Below are positions 1 to 9,603 of a DNA stretch of 64,000 nucleotides, piece after piece. Position 1 is the first letter of the stretch; each line of letters opens with the position of its first letter. A program made the position numbers and the translations under genes. The stretch spans positions 20,305 to 84,304 of the forward strand of contig NZ_LOQG01000039.1 of the NCBI RefSeq assembly GCF_001517835.1, read 5' to 3'. Source of the stretch: Caviibacter abscessus. GTDB lineage: Bacteria; Fusobacteriota; Fusobacteriia; Fusobacteriales; Leptotrichiaceae. The notes under the pieces are model-generated. The model was given only the letters and a program-made list of their open reading frames with translations. It was not told the origin of the DNA and searched no databases.

Positions 1-164
1 CCAATTCCTTTCTTTAATTGTACCGATACACCCTTTGATAAGATAGCCGCATATAACTCTGCAACATTATTAAATCGTTCATTAGCCATATTCTTGTAGC
101 CATTTTCATTCAAAACTTTAAAAGCATATGATAACATGTAATATACATTCCTTACTGGTATCAT
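1..164 (-). CDS. mcrC: McrC subunit of McrBC-type restriction system, N-terminal fragment (cut by window edge)
   Basis: The reading frame starts at ATG 164-162 and runs off the left edge, giving about 54 residues that begin MIPVRNVYYMLSYAFKVLNE and include a VAELYAAIL segment. This opening is typical of the McrC-family restriction subunit, which carries the nuclease and partners the McrB GTPase. The start codon overlaps the stop of the preceding McrB gene as ATGA, so the two are translationally coupled, as expected for McrBC. The nuclease domain lies outside the window, so whether the gene is intact cannot be judged. Confidence 0.8.
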   Translation of the reverse strand, partial: MIPVRNVYYMLSYAFKVLNENGYKNMANERFNNVAELYAAILSKGVSVQLKKGI

Positions 165-2320
165 TTAATCGATCTCCTTAGATTTTCTGACCAATCTTTT
201 ACTTTAAATAGTTCATCAAACCAGTATTCTTTTAACATTGGTATAAGTTCATACTCTACAATATTCATAAGTATTTCATCATTTATTTCATTTAAATTGC
301 AAAAATAGCTATGTCCAATACAAAAACCTTCACCTAAGGACTCATCTGAAGAAATAACATAGTTAAGATTTTCAACGCAATTGATTAAAGAGTTAAATTT
401 ATTATCATCAAAAGTCATTCTATATTTTCTAAATCCATCTGTATCAAAACCTGGTCTCATTTCATAGAATGCAAATCTTCTACGCAATGCATAGTCAAGC
501 ATTGCTAAACTACGGTCTGCGGTATTCATCATACCAATAATATATACATTTCTAGGTACAAAAAATTTTTCATCCGAATATAAAAGTTGCAATGCATTTC
601 CACGTTTATCGCTCTCTATAAGCATAAACAATTCTCCAAAAATTTTACTTAAATTACCTCTATTAATTTCATCAATTATGAAAAAATAATCTTTATCTAA
701 ATCATCTGCTGCTCTTTTACAAAAATTATAAAAAGAGCCTTTTTTAATATCAAAATTTCCATTTCCTATGGGTCTAAATCCTTCAATAAAATCTTCATAA
801 GAATAACTTTGATGAAACTGAACCATCATAACTCGTTCTTGATCTTTACACCCCATAATAGAATATGCTAAACGTTTGGCAGCAAATGTTTTACCAACGC
901 CAGGTGCTCCTTGAAGTATTACATTTTTCTTACTTTTAATTAAACCTACAAGTGTATTATATTGATCATTACTCATAAATACATCTTCAAGAAATTTTGC
1001 TTTATCATATACAGGATAAACTATATCAGGAGTTTCATCTTCTACTTTTTCTATTTCGTCATTGTCAAATAAAATCCTTAATTTTTCTATATATTCTGTA
1101 TACACAGTAATATCTGTTAATGTCTTCATAACAACTTGACCAGGATGTAACCATTCTCCTTTATGTGTCCAATTTACTTTACGAATATTTTTATAATCAT
1201 CTTTACGTTCAGAATCAAACACATAATCAGACTCAACAATTCCTCTTCCTATAAGTTGATACGTCCCTTTTTTTACATATACAATATCACCTATTTTCAT
1301 TTCGTTTGCAAATTGCCATGTAGCAAGAGCTGTATTTCTATAGCTTTTAGTTGGGTCATAAACTTTTTTTAATTCCATTTTCATTTCATCTTTTGAATTA
1401 AATAAAGATAAATCACCAATTTCACTCCAACCAATAGCCATCACTCCAGTATCATAAAATTCTTCCCACATATTTGAATTTTCTCCAGGAGAATATATCC
1501 AATAATGAATTGTGTCTACATCATCATCTGCAAGTGCCTCGCCTTTTTCATCCCGCTTAGCCTTATTTTTTTCATTAACTTTATTTGAATAATTCCATGC
1601 TGCAAAAGATAATTCTTTAAAATCTTTTAGTTGACTGCTATCACTTTGAAGATAGGTTTTAATTTTTTCAGAAATATCAAAATAATTCTTAGCTTTAATT
1701 TTTGATTTTATCTTAGGTAAATTCATAATAACTTCTTCAGGAATTTTTTTAGTTTCATAAATATACCATTCATTTTTTCTATCAAGATTAAGAAATACAT
1801 TCGGAGAAATCCAATAAAGACCCATTGTAACTTTACTATTATCATTTCCCTTTTTGTTAATAACTATATCAAAGTATTTTGATACAATACTACGATTTTC
1901 TTCAGATGGATTTTCTGAATATTTTAGAGCACTTTCAAATAATAACCATAATTCATTAATATCATTTTCTGATACATCATTAAAAGAATAAAAAGTTGCG
2001 TTTTGATTATTAAGAACTGGTATACTGGCAAATGAAGTGGGTATATTGACATTAATTTGTAGTTTTTTAACAAATGATGATATTATTTTAACCCTATTAG
2101 ATTCTTTCATAGAACTCTTATTAAATAGTCCAAAAACTGTAAATGGATCAATATCTATAATATTATTGTCTTTTTCAAGTGTTGGCATATTGATATCTAT
2201 TTCTTCATAAATATTTTTAATTATATCAATTAACTCATTACGTTTATTTTTATATGCCAATAAACTATTAGCAAACGCCTTATAAAAATCCACCCAATCA
2301 AATATATTGTTATTATCCAT
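161..2320 (-). CDS. mcrB: McrB-like AAA+ GTPase with PUA/EVE-like domain
   Basis: 719 residues. The C-terminal third is an McrB-type AAA+ motor: Walker A GAPGVGKT near residue 470, Walker B FFIIDEINRG near 548, and the McrB nucleotide motif NTADRSLA followed by DYALRRRF near 606. Residues about 268-403 (IHYWIYSPGE, MAIGWSEIGD, ATWQFANEM, GRGIVESDY) look like an EVE/PUA-fold domain, a class known to read modified bases in McrB-like proteins. The first 260 residues are a family-specific region I cannot assign further. Known role of the family: GTP-driven translocation that activates McrC cleavage at modified DNA. It is coupled to mcrC by a 4-base overlap, and an AGGAG ribosome site precedes the ATG. 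It appears intact. Confidence 0.85.
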   Translation of the reverse strand: MDNNNIFDWVDFYKAFANSLLAYKNKRNELIDIIKNIYEEIDINMPTLEKDNNIIDIDPFTVFGLFNKSSMKESNRVKIISSFVKKLQINVNIPTSFASIPVLNNQNATFYSFNDVSENDINELWLLFESALKYSENPSEENRSIVSKYFDIVINKKGNDNSKVTMGLYWISPNVFLNLDRKNEWYIYETKKIPEEVIMNLPKIKSKIKAKNYFDISEKIKTYLQSDSSQLKDFKELSFAAWNYSNKVNEKNKAKRDEKGEALADDDVDTIHYWIYSPGENSNMWEEFYDTGVMAIGWSEIGDLSLFNSKDEMKMELKKVYDPTKSYRNTALATWQFANEMKIGDIVYVKKGTYQLIGRGIVESDYVFDSERKDDYKNIRKVNWTHKGEWLHPGQVVMKTLTDITVYTEYIEKLRILFDNDEIEKVEDETPDIVYPVYDKAKFLEDVFMSNDQYNTLVGLIKSKKNVILQGAPGVGKTFAAKRLAYSIMGCKDQERVMMVQFHQSYSYEDFIEGFRPIGNGNFDIKKGSFYNFCKRAADDLDKDYFFIIDEINRGNLSKIFGELFMLIESDKRGNALQLLYSDEKFFVPRNVYIIGMMNTADRSLAMLDYALRRRFAFYEMRPGFDTDGFRKYRMTFDDNKFNSLINCVENLNYVISSDESLGEGFCIGHSYFCNLNEINDEILMNIVEYELIPMLKEYWFDELFKVKDWSENLRRSIK

Positions 2321-2835
2321 TTTTTCTCCTAATAAAAAAACATATCTAAAAAATCCACATTAAGCTTTTATTCATGTTTTTATTTATTAAAATATTTCAT
2401 AATCCATTATAACTTTCATATAATTATCTCTCATCTATAAGTTTATGAAATTTTTATATAAATATTATACCACTTTTGAAGTCTTGTTTCAAAGACTAAA
2501 ATATTTTAATTATATTCCTTTCATTCTTCTAAACAACAACGAATGCACATCCCACAGCCCTTTAAATAGATTTCTTCTTATCATTAATATCATTTTTATA
2601 AATCATTCCTGTTTAATTTACTCGTTTGGCTATATAATTTAAGTTGTTTGTAACGTTATATAAATCTCAAAAGATATCATTAAAGAGAATAGTAGTATAT
2701 GTATTGATGAGCTACCTAAAATAAAGAATTTTATATCGTCAAATTATAAATATGAAATCTATAATTAGTGTCAGAATATGGAGCATTAATAAATGTTGTT
2801 TGTAAACAATATGCCTAAATACATCCTATCATAAT
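2321..2835. other. Intergenic stretch between mcrB and IS30-type relic
   Basis: AT-rich DNA of about 515 bases upstream of mcrB. It must hold the mcrBC promoter, but I could not single out a convincing -35/-10 pair. The only open frame (2445-2642, plus strand) has no ribosome site and no recognisable protein character. I see nothing else supportable here. Confidence 0.4.
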
Positions 2836-2850
2836 AAGTGCAACACTAAT
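2836..2850 (+). repeat. Left terminal inverted repeat of IS30-type relic
   Basis: AAGTGCAACACTAAT; it matches the inverted right end at 3834-3848 except for a single inserted base. Confidence 0.7.
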
Positions 2851-2919
2851 AATAGCCCATAGAAATAGACTATGTTAAAATGTAAGTGACCAAACAAACA
2901 TTTTAAAAGAGAATATTCT

Positions 2920-3812
2920 ATGAGCTATACACATCTTACCACAGAAGAGAGAGATTGTGTCTATCAATTTATTAATTTAGGAATGAGTATCCGAAAAATT
3001 GCCACAGCTCTACACAGCTCCCCAAGTACAATTTCTAGAGAGATTAAACGAAATTCATGTACTTCAAAGAATGTTCATGCATCGTTTACTAAGTATTTCC
3101 CAATCCTTGCAAATAATAAATATCGATGCCGTAGGCACCTAAGTAAACGAAATAATAATTTGATGAGTGTTCATTAAAATATGTGGAATCAAAACCCTTA
3201 GAACATTGGTCTCCCGAACAAATTTCACATCGGTAAACTGATGCAATAAACTTTATCCCCTTTACTTCAACAATCTACCGTTTCATTCAAAGGAAAGTTT
3301 AAGAGACCCTCGGAAAAAAAGTGAAGTTCAATGATAATAGTAGAACAATAAAAAAATTGTCCAAAGGAAGTATTTAAACGTGAAGAATTGGGTCATTGGA
3401 AATGTGACACCGTAAAGTCTGGAAGAATTAAGCTCGTATTGTTTTATTACTTTAGCGGAAAGAAAATCGATATTTTATTTGGCTATTCTGGTAAAAAATC
3501 AAACAGAAAACATAGTGACAAGGTCTATAATAAATGCTTTGAAAAAGTTTCCGAAAGAGTTGGTAAAGACAATAACTTTTGACCTAGGAAAAGAGTTCGC
3601 GGGATATATAGCACTTGGATTGCAAAACATATTTTTGTGATCCTTATTGTGCATGGCAGAAGGGTACAAACGAAAACTCGAATGGATTACTGCGAGAATT
3701 TTATTCCAAAGGAATGAATTTATCCTATGTAAATGTTGAAGATCTAAAACTAAATTTGGAAAAACTAAATAACAGACCAAGAAAATGTATCCAATACAAA
3801 ACACCTAATTAA
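2920..3812 (+). pseudogene. IS30-family transposase, multiply disrupted
   Basis: The N-terminal piece (2920-3177) starts MSYTHLTTEERD and carries the IS30 helix-turn-helix (SIRKIATALHSSPSTISREI). A middle piece reads LEHWSPEQISH near 3200. The catalytic part contains GHWKCDTVKSG (3391 onward), the first acidic residue of the DDE triad, and a later piece reads DPYCAWQKGTNENSNGLLRE (3646 onward), which holds the second Asp and the Glu. The final piece ends in NRPRKCIQYKTP, the usual IS30 C-terminus. Frames change at least at about 3177, 3240-3390 and 3590, with several stops, so no active protein can be made. Confidence 0.85.
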
Positions 3813-3833
3813 GTACTTTTTCGGTAACTTACA

Positions 3834-3848
3834 TTAGGTGTTGCACTT
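3834..3848 (-). repeat. Right terminal inverted repeat of IS30-type relic
   Basis: Forward sequence TTAGGTGTTGCACTT; its complement AAGTGCAACACCTAA pairs with the left end. It lies about 20 bases past the end of the transposase remains. Confidence 0.7.
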
Positions 3849-4057
3849 GAATTGACAATTCATCATCAAAAAATGAAAGTAACAAACTTAAACAAAAGAT
3901 GATTTATGTTCACCCTATAAAATTTATTTTTTTCTAATCATAAATTTTGCTATTTTCATAGTAAAATTTTAAAAAAAATTCAATTTCAATAAATGCAAAA
4001 AGACTATAACAACTAAGCTACGGTCTCATTTTTTTATATTCAATTGCAAGTACGAAA

Positions 4058-4200
4058 CTATTCCTTAACTTCTCAATAACCAGTCTTATTAGAGCCTACT
4101 CGTTTATATAACCATACTCTTTCAAAAATCTAATATTATTTTCAATAGCGGTAATCCTTATACCTATAACAAGAAAATTAAGAGTTAGACATTTTTCTGT
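4058..4200 (-). pseudogene. Winged-helix C-terminal relic (RecG-like/AAA-4 regulator type)
   Basis: The minus strand reads RITAIENNIRFLKEYGYI, then after a one-base loss RVGSNKTGY, a stop where a Trp codon would be expected (TGA for TGG), and EVKE. This is the typical C-terminal winged helix of divergent AAA-4/'ATP-binding' transcriptional regulators. Only about 45 residues survive, so it is a gene stump between the IS30 relic and the ATPase gene. The family call is from motif memory and is moderately sure. Confidence 0.45.
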
Positions 4201-4211
4201 TTCTTTTATAT

Positions 4212-6449
4212 CTACTGATGGTTAGACAACACTTTTACATCATTATATATTTTATATAGATACTTCAATGACATATCGAGAATTGGCTCAAACATAAATG
4301 AATTCAAATGGATATTTTCTGGTGTTATCATTGCTACAATCTCTAAAATATTCATTGCATCATCATTTATATACTTTTTATACGCTTTGATAAGCCATGC
4401 ACTCTGATTTTTTTTGCTGAATACATCTTTCAATATATCATGTCCATTTGATAAATCAGATATTATTTTATTCTGCATATATGACTCGCCTATCAATCTT
4501 ATTGCCATAGATAAGATAAGTTTATTCTCAATTTCCAACTTTTCTATATCTGTAATTTTTTCGCTTTCTTGAATTAAAATATTATACACTAATTCATTTT
4601 CTCTACCTACTGCAAATGTAGCAGGTTCTTTTTTGCACCAATATTTATTAAAAATATCTTGAATTTGATTTAAAGTAATCTTTTTTGTATTCTCCTTGCA
4701 ATGCAAAACACTTGTAAGAGTCAAGTAGTCTTCATTATCATCACCTTCCGTATATTCAATTAGGTTACGAACAAACGGTATGGATGCAACCATAATATTA
4801 TCACTATATTTTTTAACCAGACTATTTTTATAGTACATGAAAATATTTTTTGTATACTGCCCTTTTTCTAATTTTATTTTGTCTGAATCTACAAAAGCTA
4901 TAAAAGAATTACTGCGTTTTGTGATTCTCGAAGATACTGTTCTATAAAAATCAAAATTATGTGTTAGTAATAAAATTTTAAATAATTTTTCATCATTTGT
5001 ATCAGTGTATTCCGAAATATCACTAATATACTCTATAATTGCATATTTATTTTTGTAATCAAAAGATTCAGAAATATCATCAAGTATAACCAAACATTCT
5101 TTACCTTGTTTTTTTGCAACTAAGATTTGAAAAATCATATTTAATATATAGTATGCCCTACGCTCACCTGTACTTAAAACATCAAGCAAATTATCTTTCG
5201 TTACTTCTTTTTTCCCTCGATCATCCGAAAAAATATATTTAAAACTTGGTAATTCCATATTCAAAATAACATCTTCCTGATTCGATGGTTCAATTGAAAA
5301 AGGGACAAAAAATCTTTCTTTAAATAAATCTAACGCTTTCTTCCAATCTGTGACTTGTTCCCTTGCTTCATCATACAATTTCTTTAAATCTTTTTGTGCT
5401 TTGTTATAATTATCTAGCAATTCATCTAGTAAATGCTCATAATAAAGAAAAGCTTTAACCCACACTTTTTTCTTGAATAAATCTATATCTTTATACTCTA
5501 CGATTATATCTTGATGGGTTTGTAAGAAGGTATTAAATGCTTGTGTATCTTTGTTTTTACTGATTGCTTTGTTGATTTTTTCGAATAAATCCTTAATTTC
5601 CTTTGAATCTAGTACTTGTTCTTTTTCTTTTTTTATAAGATCATCTAATTCCTTTTGCTCTTTTAATGTTATAGATGCACTTCCGTCTTTAGCTTTTAGT
5701 ATAACCTCATTATTGGCTGCAAAAAAGCCGTTAGTATTCAATGCATTACTTATATTCCCATAATTATTGTGGTCAATAATACCTTGTTGCATATATAGAG
5801 ATTTGGCAACCAACTCTCTGTACTTATTTTCATACGCTTCTATTAATTCTCCTGTTTTTCCAGTTTTTATCATTGAGTAAACTTTGTCATTAAATAATGA
5901 AGCATACTCCAAATCATCTTCATGTAATGAGCAAACCATTGCTGGATTGTGTAGTAACTCTTTTATTTTAATTAAACAATCATATTCTTTCTTTGATGTT
6001 AACTCCCAATCATTCAGCATGGTATTTTTAACATCGAAATTATTGCGAGTTGAATACCCAAACTTCTCTTTTATTTTACTGTACAATGATTCTTTTTTAG
6101 ACTCTATTGAATCATGGATACTTAGATATGCTTTTCTCAAGGACTCGTTAGCCATCAATAATCCCTGACCTTCATATGCATTTTCATCAAATGGGTTTAT
6201 TACTATAATTTTATCTTTTAAAATTGCTACATTATCTTCATCGAAAATATTACACAAACTCTTTAATCCATATATTTTTTCCTCAACTTGCCTGTCATCT
6301 CTTATAGCTTCAAATGTTTTTGCCAATGAAGACTTCATTGTGCCATTTGGTGCATAGATAATAGCAACATTATTATTTGAATAATCAATAGTTTCGTTCA
6401 TTTTCTTAATTCCATAACAATTTTCCAATTCTAGCTTTAGTTCTTGCAT
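4212..6449 (-). CDS. ABC/SMC-type AAA ATPase with non-canonical P-loop, possible defence protein
   Basis: 745 residues, intact, with an AAAGG ribosome site. Visible ABC-type ATPase parts: a P-loop region APNGTMKS at residues 33-40, where the second invariant Gly is Met and the first is Ala; a lysine-rich helical middle (about 90-400) likely to form a coiled-coil arm; a signature-like LSTGERRA near 425; Walker B CLVILDDISESFD near 453; and a switch His in LLLTHNFDF near 491. The last 230 residues match no domain I can name and show no obvious nuclease motif. Large single ATPases of this type next to McrBC and dead mobile DNA often belong to phage defence; that role is inference. It could instead be a stand-alone orphan of a two-gene system. 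Confidence 0.6.
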   Translation of the reverse strand: MQELKLELENCYGIKKMNETIDYSNNNVAIIYAPNGTMKSSLAKTFEAIRDDRQVEEKIYGLKSLCNIFDEDNVAILKDKIIVINPFDENAYEGQGLLMANESLRKAYLSIHDSIESKKESLYSKIKEKFGYSTRNNFDVKNTMLNDWELTSKKEYDCLIKIKELLHNPAMVCSLHEDDLEYASLFNDKVYSMIKTGKTGELIEAYENKYRELVAKSLYMQQGIIDHNNYGNISNALNTNGFFAANNEVILKAKDGSASITLKEQKELDDLIKKEKEQVLDSKEIKDLFEKINKAISKNKDTQAFNTFLQTHQDIIVEYKDIDLFKKKVWVKAFLYYEHLLDELLDNYNKAQKDLKKLYDEAREQVTDWKKALDLFKERFFVPFSIEPSNQEDVILNMELPSFKYIFSDDRGKKEVTKDNLLDVLSTGERRAYYILNMIFQILVAKKQGKECLVILDDISESFDYKNKYAIIEYISDISEYTDTNDEKLFKILLLTHNFDFYRTVSSRITKRSNSFIAFVDSDKIKLEKGQYTKNIFMYYKNSLVKKYSDNIMVASIPFVRNLIEYTEGDDNEDYLTLTSVLHCKENTKKITLNQIQDIFNKYWCKKEPATFAVGRENELVYNILIQESEKITDIEKLEIENKLILSMAIRLIGESYMQNKIISDLSNGHDILKDVFSKKNQSAWLIKAYKKYINDDAMNILEIVAMITPENIHLNSFMFEPILDMSLKYLYKIYNDVKVLSNHQ

Positions 6450-6510
6450 TTTATAAACCTTTCTTTTTTATTTAAACATTTCTAAATTTTAGGTACAATA
6501 GAATGGTTAT

Positions 6511-6983
6511 CTATCCCATCTTTAGTGACATCCCATCTGGCAACTTTAATTTTTTTAATTCTTTTTCCGCTTCCATAATCAAGCAAATCTTCTCTATTAA
6601 ATTATTAAAAACTTTTTTCAGACTACCCAAACAACCAGAGGATAATAGATATGCTTCTGCAGAATTGCAAAATTTACAATATATTAATAATTGCCCTAAG
6701 TTTTGATAATTTAAAGCTGTCTTTTTTGCTTCAACAAGATAAATTTCGGCTCTATCTTTCTATTTTACAATTCCTAAAACATCAATTTCAATTTTCAATC
6801 CAACAACTGGTTGATAATATTGTATCACATCATATTTGTCTAAAATTGAATCCAAATATACAAAATGACAATCTAGTACAAATACTTCTCACATTTTGTT
6901 TTTAAACTTGCCTTTAAGTATGTATTTAACCATTTGCACATACCTAGATATAAATCAAATTCACTTCTTATGTTATTCACCAT
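6511..6983 (-). pseudogene. PD-(D/E)XK nuclease-like gene, broken
   Basis: It starts at ATG 6983 behind AAAGGAGTTGGGAT and reads MVNNIRSEFDLYLGMCKWLN. A frameshift near 6875 leads into a frame containing LKIEIDVLG and IYLVEAKK, the D...ExK pattern of PD-(D/E)XK nucleases, followed by LGQLLIYC (a typical helix after the core) and MEAEKELKKLKLPDGMSL before the stop at 6511-6513. An in-frame TAG interrupts the core at about 6762. The start overlaps the end of the upstream relic by 11 bases, so the two were one operon. The original role is unknown; a restriction or repair-type nuclease is plausible. Confidence 0.55.
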
Positions 6984-7481
6984 ATCCCAACTCCTTTGCT
7001 AATTGAGTACATGAATCAAAATGCTTACCTATTATTTTTTCATGCAAGCTATCATCATTTTCCATAAGATGAATAGACTTATTTATTAACCTGACAGGTT
7101 TTTCCCAGTAAAATTGATGCGTTTTATTTTTGTCTAAATAATCAAGCAGTTCTTCAACATATCTTTCTAACGCCCTTTACCTATGAACAATATTAAATCC
7201 TATAGGCAAAAATTAATTTTCCCATATCTTTACTTTATGTTCCTTTTTCCAATAATTTGGTTTACCTTCCTTATATTTTTTTAAATTTAAATCTCTAAAA
7301 TTTGGATGTCCAAAATCTATTATCTGTACTGGTAGTATATCTAATGTTTTCAGCATATTAACTATATCAATAACAAATTGCCAATTACCTGGTATCTCGA
7401 TATATAATACTCTGTGACAACTATATTATCCAAAAGCAATATTACTATTTCTAATGTATCCTGTTACATAAGTTTTGACAT
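6973..7481 (-). pseudogene. Unidentified decayed gene upstream of nuclease relic
   Basis: A good ribosome site (CTGGAGG) precedes ATG 7481, then MSKLM and an immediate stop. Continuing in shifted frames are LEIVILLLDNIVVTEYYI, LKTLDILPVQIIDFGHPNF, NYWKKEHKVKIWEN, and, after two more stops, RALERYVEELLDYLDKNKT and FDSCTQLAKELGYGE ending at 6973. The residues look like real protein, so this is a decayed gene of about 165 residues rather than noise. I do not recognise the family. It overlaps the start of the PD-(D/E)XK relic, suggesting that the pair acted together. Confidence 0.45.
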
Positions 7482-7648
7482 AATTATCCTCCAGCTCTAT
7501 TATTATATCATTTTTATTATAACATATAAATATAACTTATAACAGATTCTTTTTTCTCATTTTTTTCTTTCTCATTCATATTAACTTTCAGATACTCCAA
7601 TTCCCCATACTATACTAATAATGAATTATGTTTCTTGGCAATCTCCTA

Positions 7649-8672
7649 TTATTTTACCTGTAAATTCTTAGAATGCTCATTCAATTTCCTGAAAAGATTT
7701 TTACCTGATTTTGTCTTCAACTCTCCTAACCTAAAGTGTGGAAATTGCTTAAGAAAAATATCTATTTCCTCATAGGATTTTCTGATAGGCTTCCACATCT
7801 TTTCGGTTCATCATCATATAAATTTTATCATTCGGATTTTTACGATACCCCCTCGTAATATTCTCTTTTGCTAATACAGATTTGAATATGCTTAACTATT
7901 TCCTTTATCCTCTTTTGTTCCAATGAAAGTTTATAAATTTCTCATTTCAATTCATTTTTTGAAATGATATTTTTTGGATTCCTTTTTCCAATGCTTCCAT
8001 AAAATTAAAGCCTTTATCCCTTATTTTTAATAAAATTTTTGATGCTACTTGCATGTTGGTATGAACTACCCCAATCCTGATTTTCGTATTTCGTTTTATC
8101 AACAAACTCTCCTATTTCATTGTCTTTATTTCGGATTCTTTCTTTAATTTTTTCTTCTGTGTAATTAGTCCATATAGTTTTCGCTCTGGTAAATCTCTAC
8201 TGATTTTTTTGTTTGAAATGAATATCATATCCATATTGTTCCATTATTTTAAGAAAATGTTCCCAGTTTATTGCTCTCTATCCATATCAAATTGAAGCCT
8301 TGATTTATAATTGTTTCCCTTTTTATCTTCATTATTGTCATCCCAATTCACAAATTTTCTTCGCTTAATTTCATTGATTTATCTTTACGTTTCCACATCT
8401 ATTACTGATAAATTATATTCCTTGCGAAGTCTATCACTTTGATTTCTGATGTCCATGTATGAACCATAATAGGAATGATAAACTTTGCCCTTATCAACAA
8501 CTATGGAATTATAAATGATGTGATTATGGATATGGTTTTTGTCTATATGAGTAGCTAAAACATATTCATATTCCCGCCTAAAATCTTTTCACAGAGTTCA
8601 ATTCCAACTTGATGTACTTCTTCAAAACTGACCTCTTCCGGAACAAATAATTGCACATTCGGTCTTTCAAAC
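7649..8672 (-). pseudogene. MobA/relaxase-type mobilisation nuclease, truncated and frameshifted
   Basis: The minus strand reads PEEVSFEEVHQVGIELCEKILGG, then after a one-base loss near 8570 YEYVLATHIDKNHIHNHIIY, which holds the HxH metal-binding motif of relaxases. It continues KGKVYHSYYGSYMDIRNQSD and RLRKEYNLSVID, the conserved block after the active site. Downstream pieces include RLQFDMDR, INWEHFLKIMEQYGYDIHFK and a tail ending HSKNLQVK at 7649. Several stops and shifts follow. The catalytic Tyr region (first ~70 residues) is missing, cut off at about 8672. Family knowledge: such proteins nick oriT of mobilisable plasmids and conjugative elements. This is a relic of an integrated element. 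Confidence 0.75.
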
Positions 8673-9047
8673 ATGAGAGATTTTGTATTATTTATATATG
8701 AACTGGCTATGACAAAAGAAATAGGGTTTAAAATAATTGTGAAAGACAAATTCCCCAATAATGACATTGAAACCGATGAAAATAAGTGGAATGTTAATCT
8801 TGTATTTTATGGTAATGACAAAGAACTTCCGTTTAATGCTAATGTATGTAACACCTTAAAGTAACTATCGGATAATCTGTTCGACTTAGAGTCCTACTCT
8901 ATTACAAAAGAGCAATTTGATTCCAGTAAAAATAAATCTGTAGAATATTACTCTCTATCACTAACACAAAAAGAGTTTGAAGAACTTTCAAGAGATGAGA
9001 TTATAAAAAAGAAAATTGAATATCTGAAACAAAATAATTTGCTGTAA
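8673..9047 (+). pseudogene. Unknown small protein gene, interrupted by a stop
   Basis: The plus-strand frame reads MTKEIGFKIIVKDKFPNND, DENKWNVNLVFYGND, then TAA at 8862-8864. It continues in the same frame with LSDNLFDLESYSITKEQFD, YYSLSLTQKEFEELSRDE and a lysine-rich end at 9047. The single in-frame stop splits an otherwise protein-like frame of about 125 codons. No family is recognised. It begins exactly where the relaxase relic ends, so its 5' end may be a deletion junction. No convincing ribosome site is present. Confidence 0.4.
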
Positions 9048-9067
9048 ATTAATTATTAGGAGGACAA

Positions 9068-9603
9068 ATAGATAAAGAACTATATAACCTAATAACATCA
9101 TGTACTGGAAAAAAATCAAATATACCTGTATAAATAAAACAGATATAGATTTTAAAACTACTGATGAAATTATAAAATTTTTATACAAAAATAGAAGTGA
9201 TATTCAAAAAAACATACACTCTTTATTATATTTCAATATGAGATATATGGTCAAAATACATTGGTTAAATAATTTCTCAGAAACAACAAAAGAAGTTGGT
9301 TATATTATGTCCTTCAAGAAAAAAGATGATATTTTAGTTGAATATTCTATGGACGTTACGGCTGACTATATGGTCTACTCTGTCATGTTTAATTATATGC
9401 AATATTTGGAATTATCATAAAAAAATATTTTATCTTACAGCAATTCAAAAGTTCCATACACTCACGATAAAAATGCTTTATGGGAAACTACAAAACCAGT
9501 AATCGAAAAAATATTCGGAAAAAATGAAATTGAAATATCAATTATTGATTCAATAATTAAATCTATATTCCCCAAAAATAGCATATCTATGGAGACAAGG
9601 TAA
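9068..9603 (+). pseudogene. Unknown small protein gene, start lost and frameshifted
   Basis: A strong AGGAGG at 9058-9063 points to a start at about 9068, where the codon is ATA, followed by DKELYNLITSCTGKK. A frameshift near 9130 is needed to join the long frame 9100-9420 (DFKTTDEIIKFLYKNRSD, YFNMRYMVKIHWLNN, VEYSMDVTADYMVYSV). After the TAA at 9418-9420 the same frame continues PYTHDKNALWETTKPVIEKI to 9603. The natural product would be about 175 residues. The 106-residue middle frame could still be translated from ATG 9100, but it has no ribosome site. I do not recognise the family. Confidence 0.4.

Larger units (their letters stand above)
2836..3848 (+). mobile_element. Decayed IS30-family insertion sequence
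   Basis: About 1.0 kb bounded by imperfect terminal inverted repeats: AAGTGCAACACTAAT reading inward at 2836-2850, and the complement of TTAGGTGTTGCACTT at 3834-3848. The only difference over the core is one extra C in the right copy. Between them lies one transposase gene broken by frameshifts and stops. Size, end sequence and a single transposase fit the IS30 family. I could not see a clean target-site duplication in the flanks. The element is dead and cannot move by itself. Confidence 0.75.

Noticed and set aside
2445..2642. 65-residue plus-strand open frame upstream of mcrB
   Set aside because: No ribosome site, Phe/Asn/Ile-rich as expected from random AT-rich DNA, no recognisable motif.
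3499..3804. 101-residue minus-strand frame inside the IS30 relic
   Set aside because: It is the complement of transposase sequence with recognisable IS30 motifs on the plus strand.
3960..4050. Possible terminator hairpin (AGAC ... GTCT followed by T run)
   Set aside because: The stem is only about four bases with a large loop; not convincing in either orientation.
6503..6905. Two plus-strand open frames (67 and 84 codons)
   Set aside because: They lie antisense to the nuclease relic, whose minus-strand translation shows real motifs; the plus-strand frames show none.
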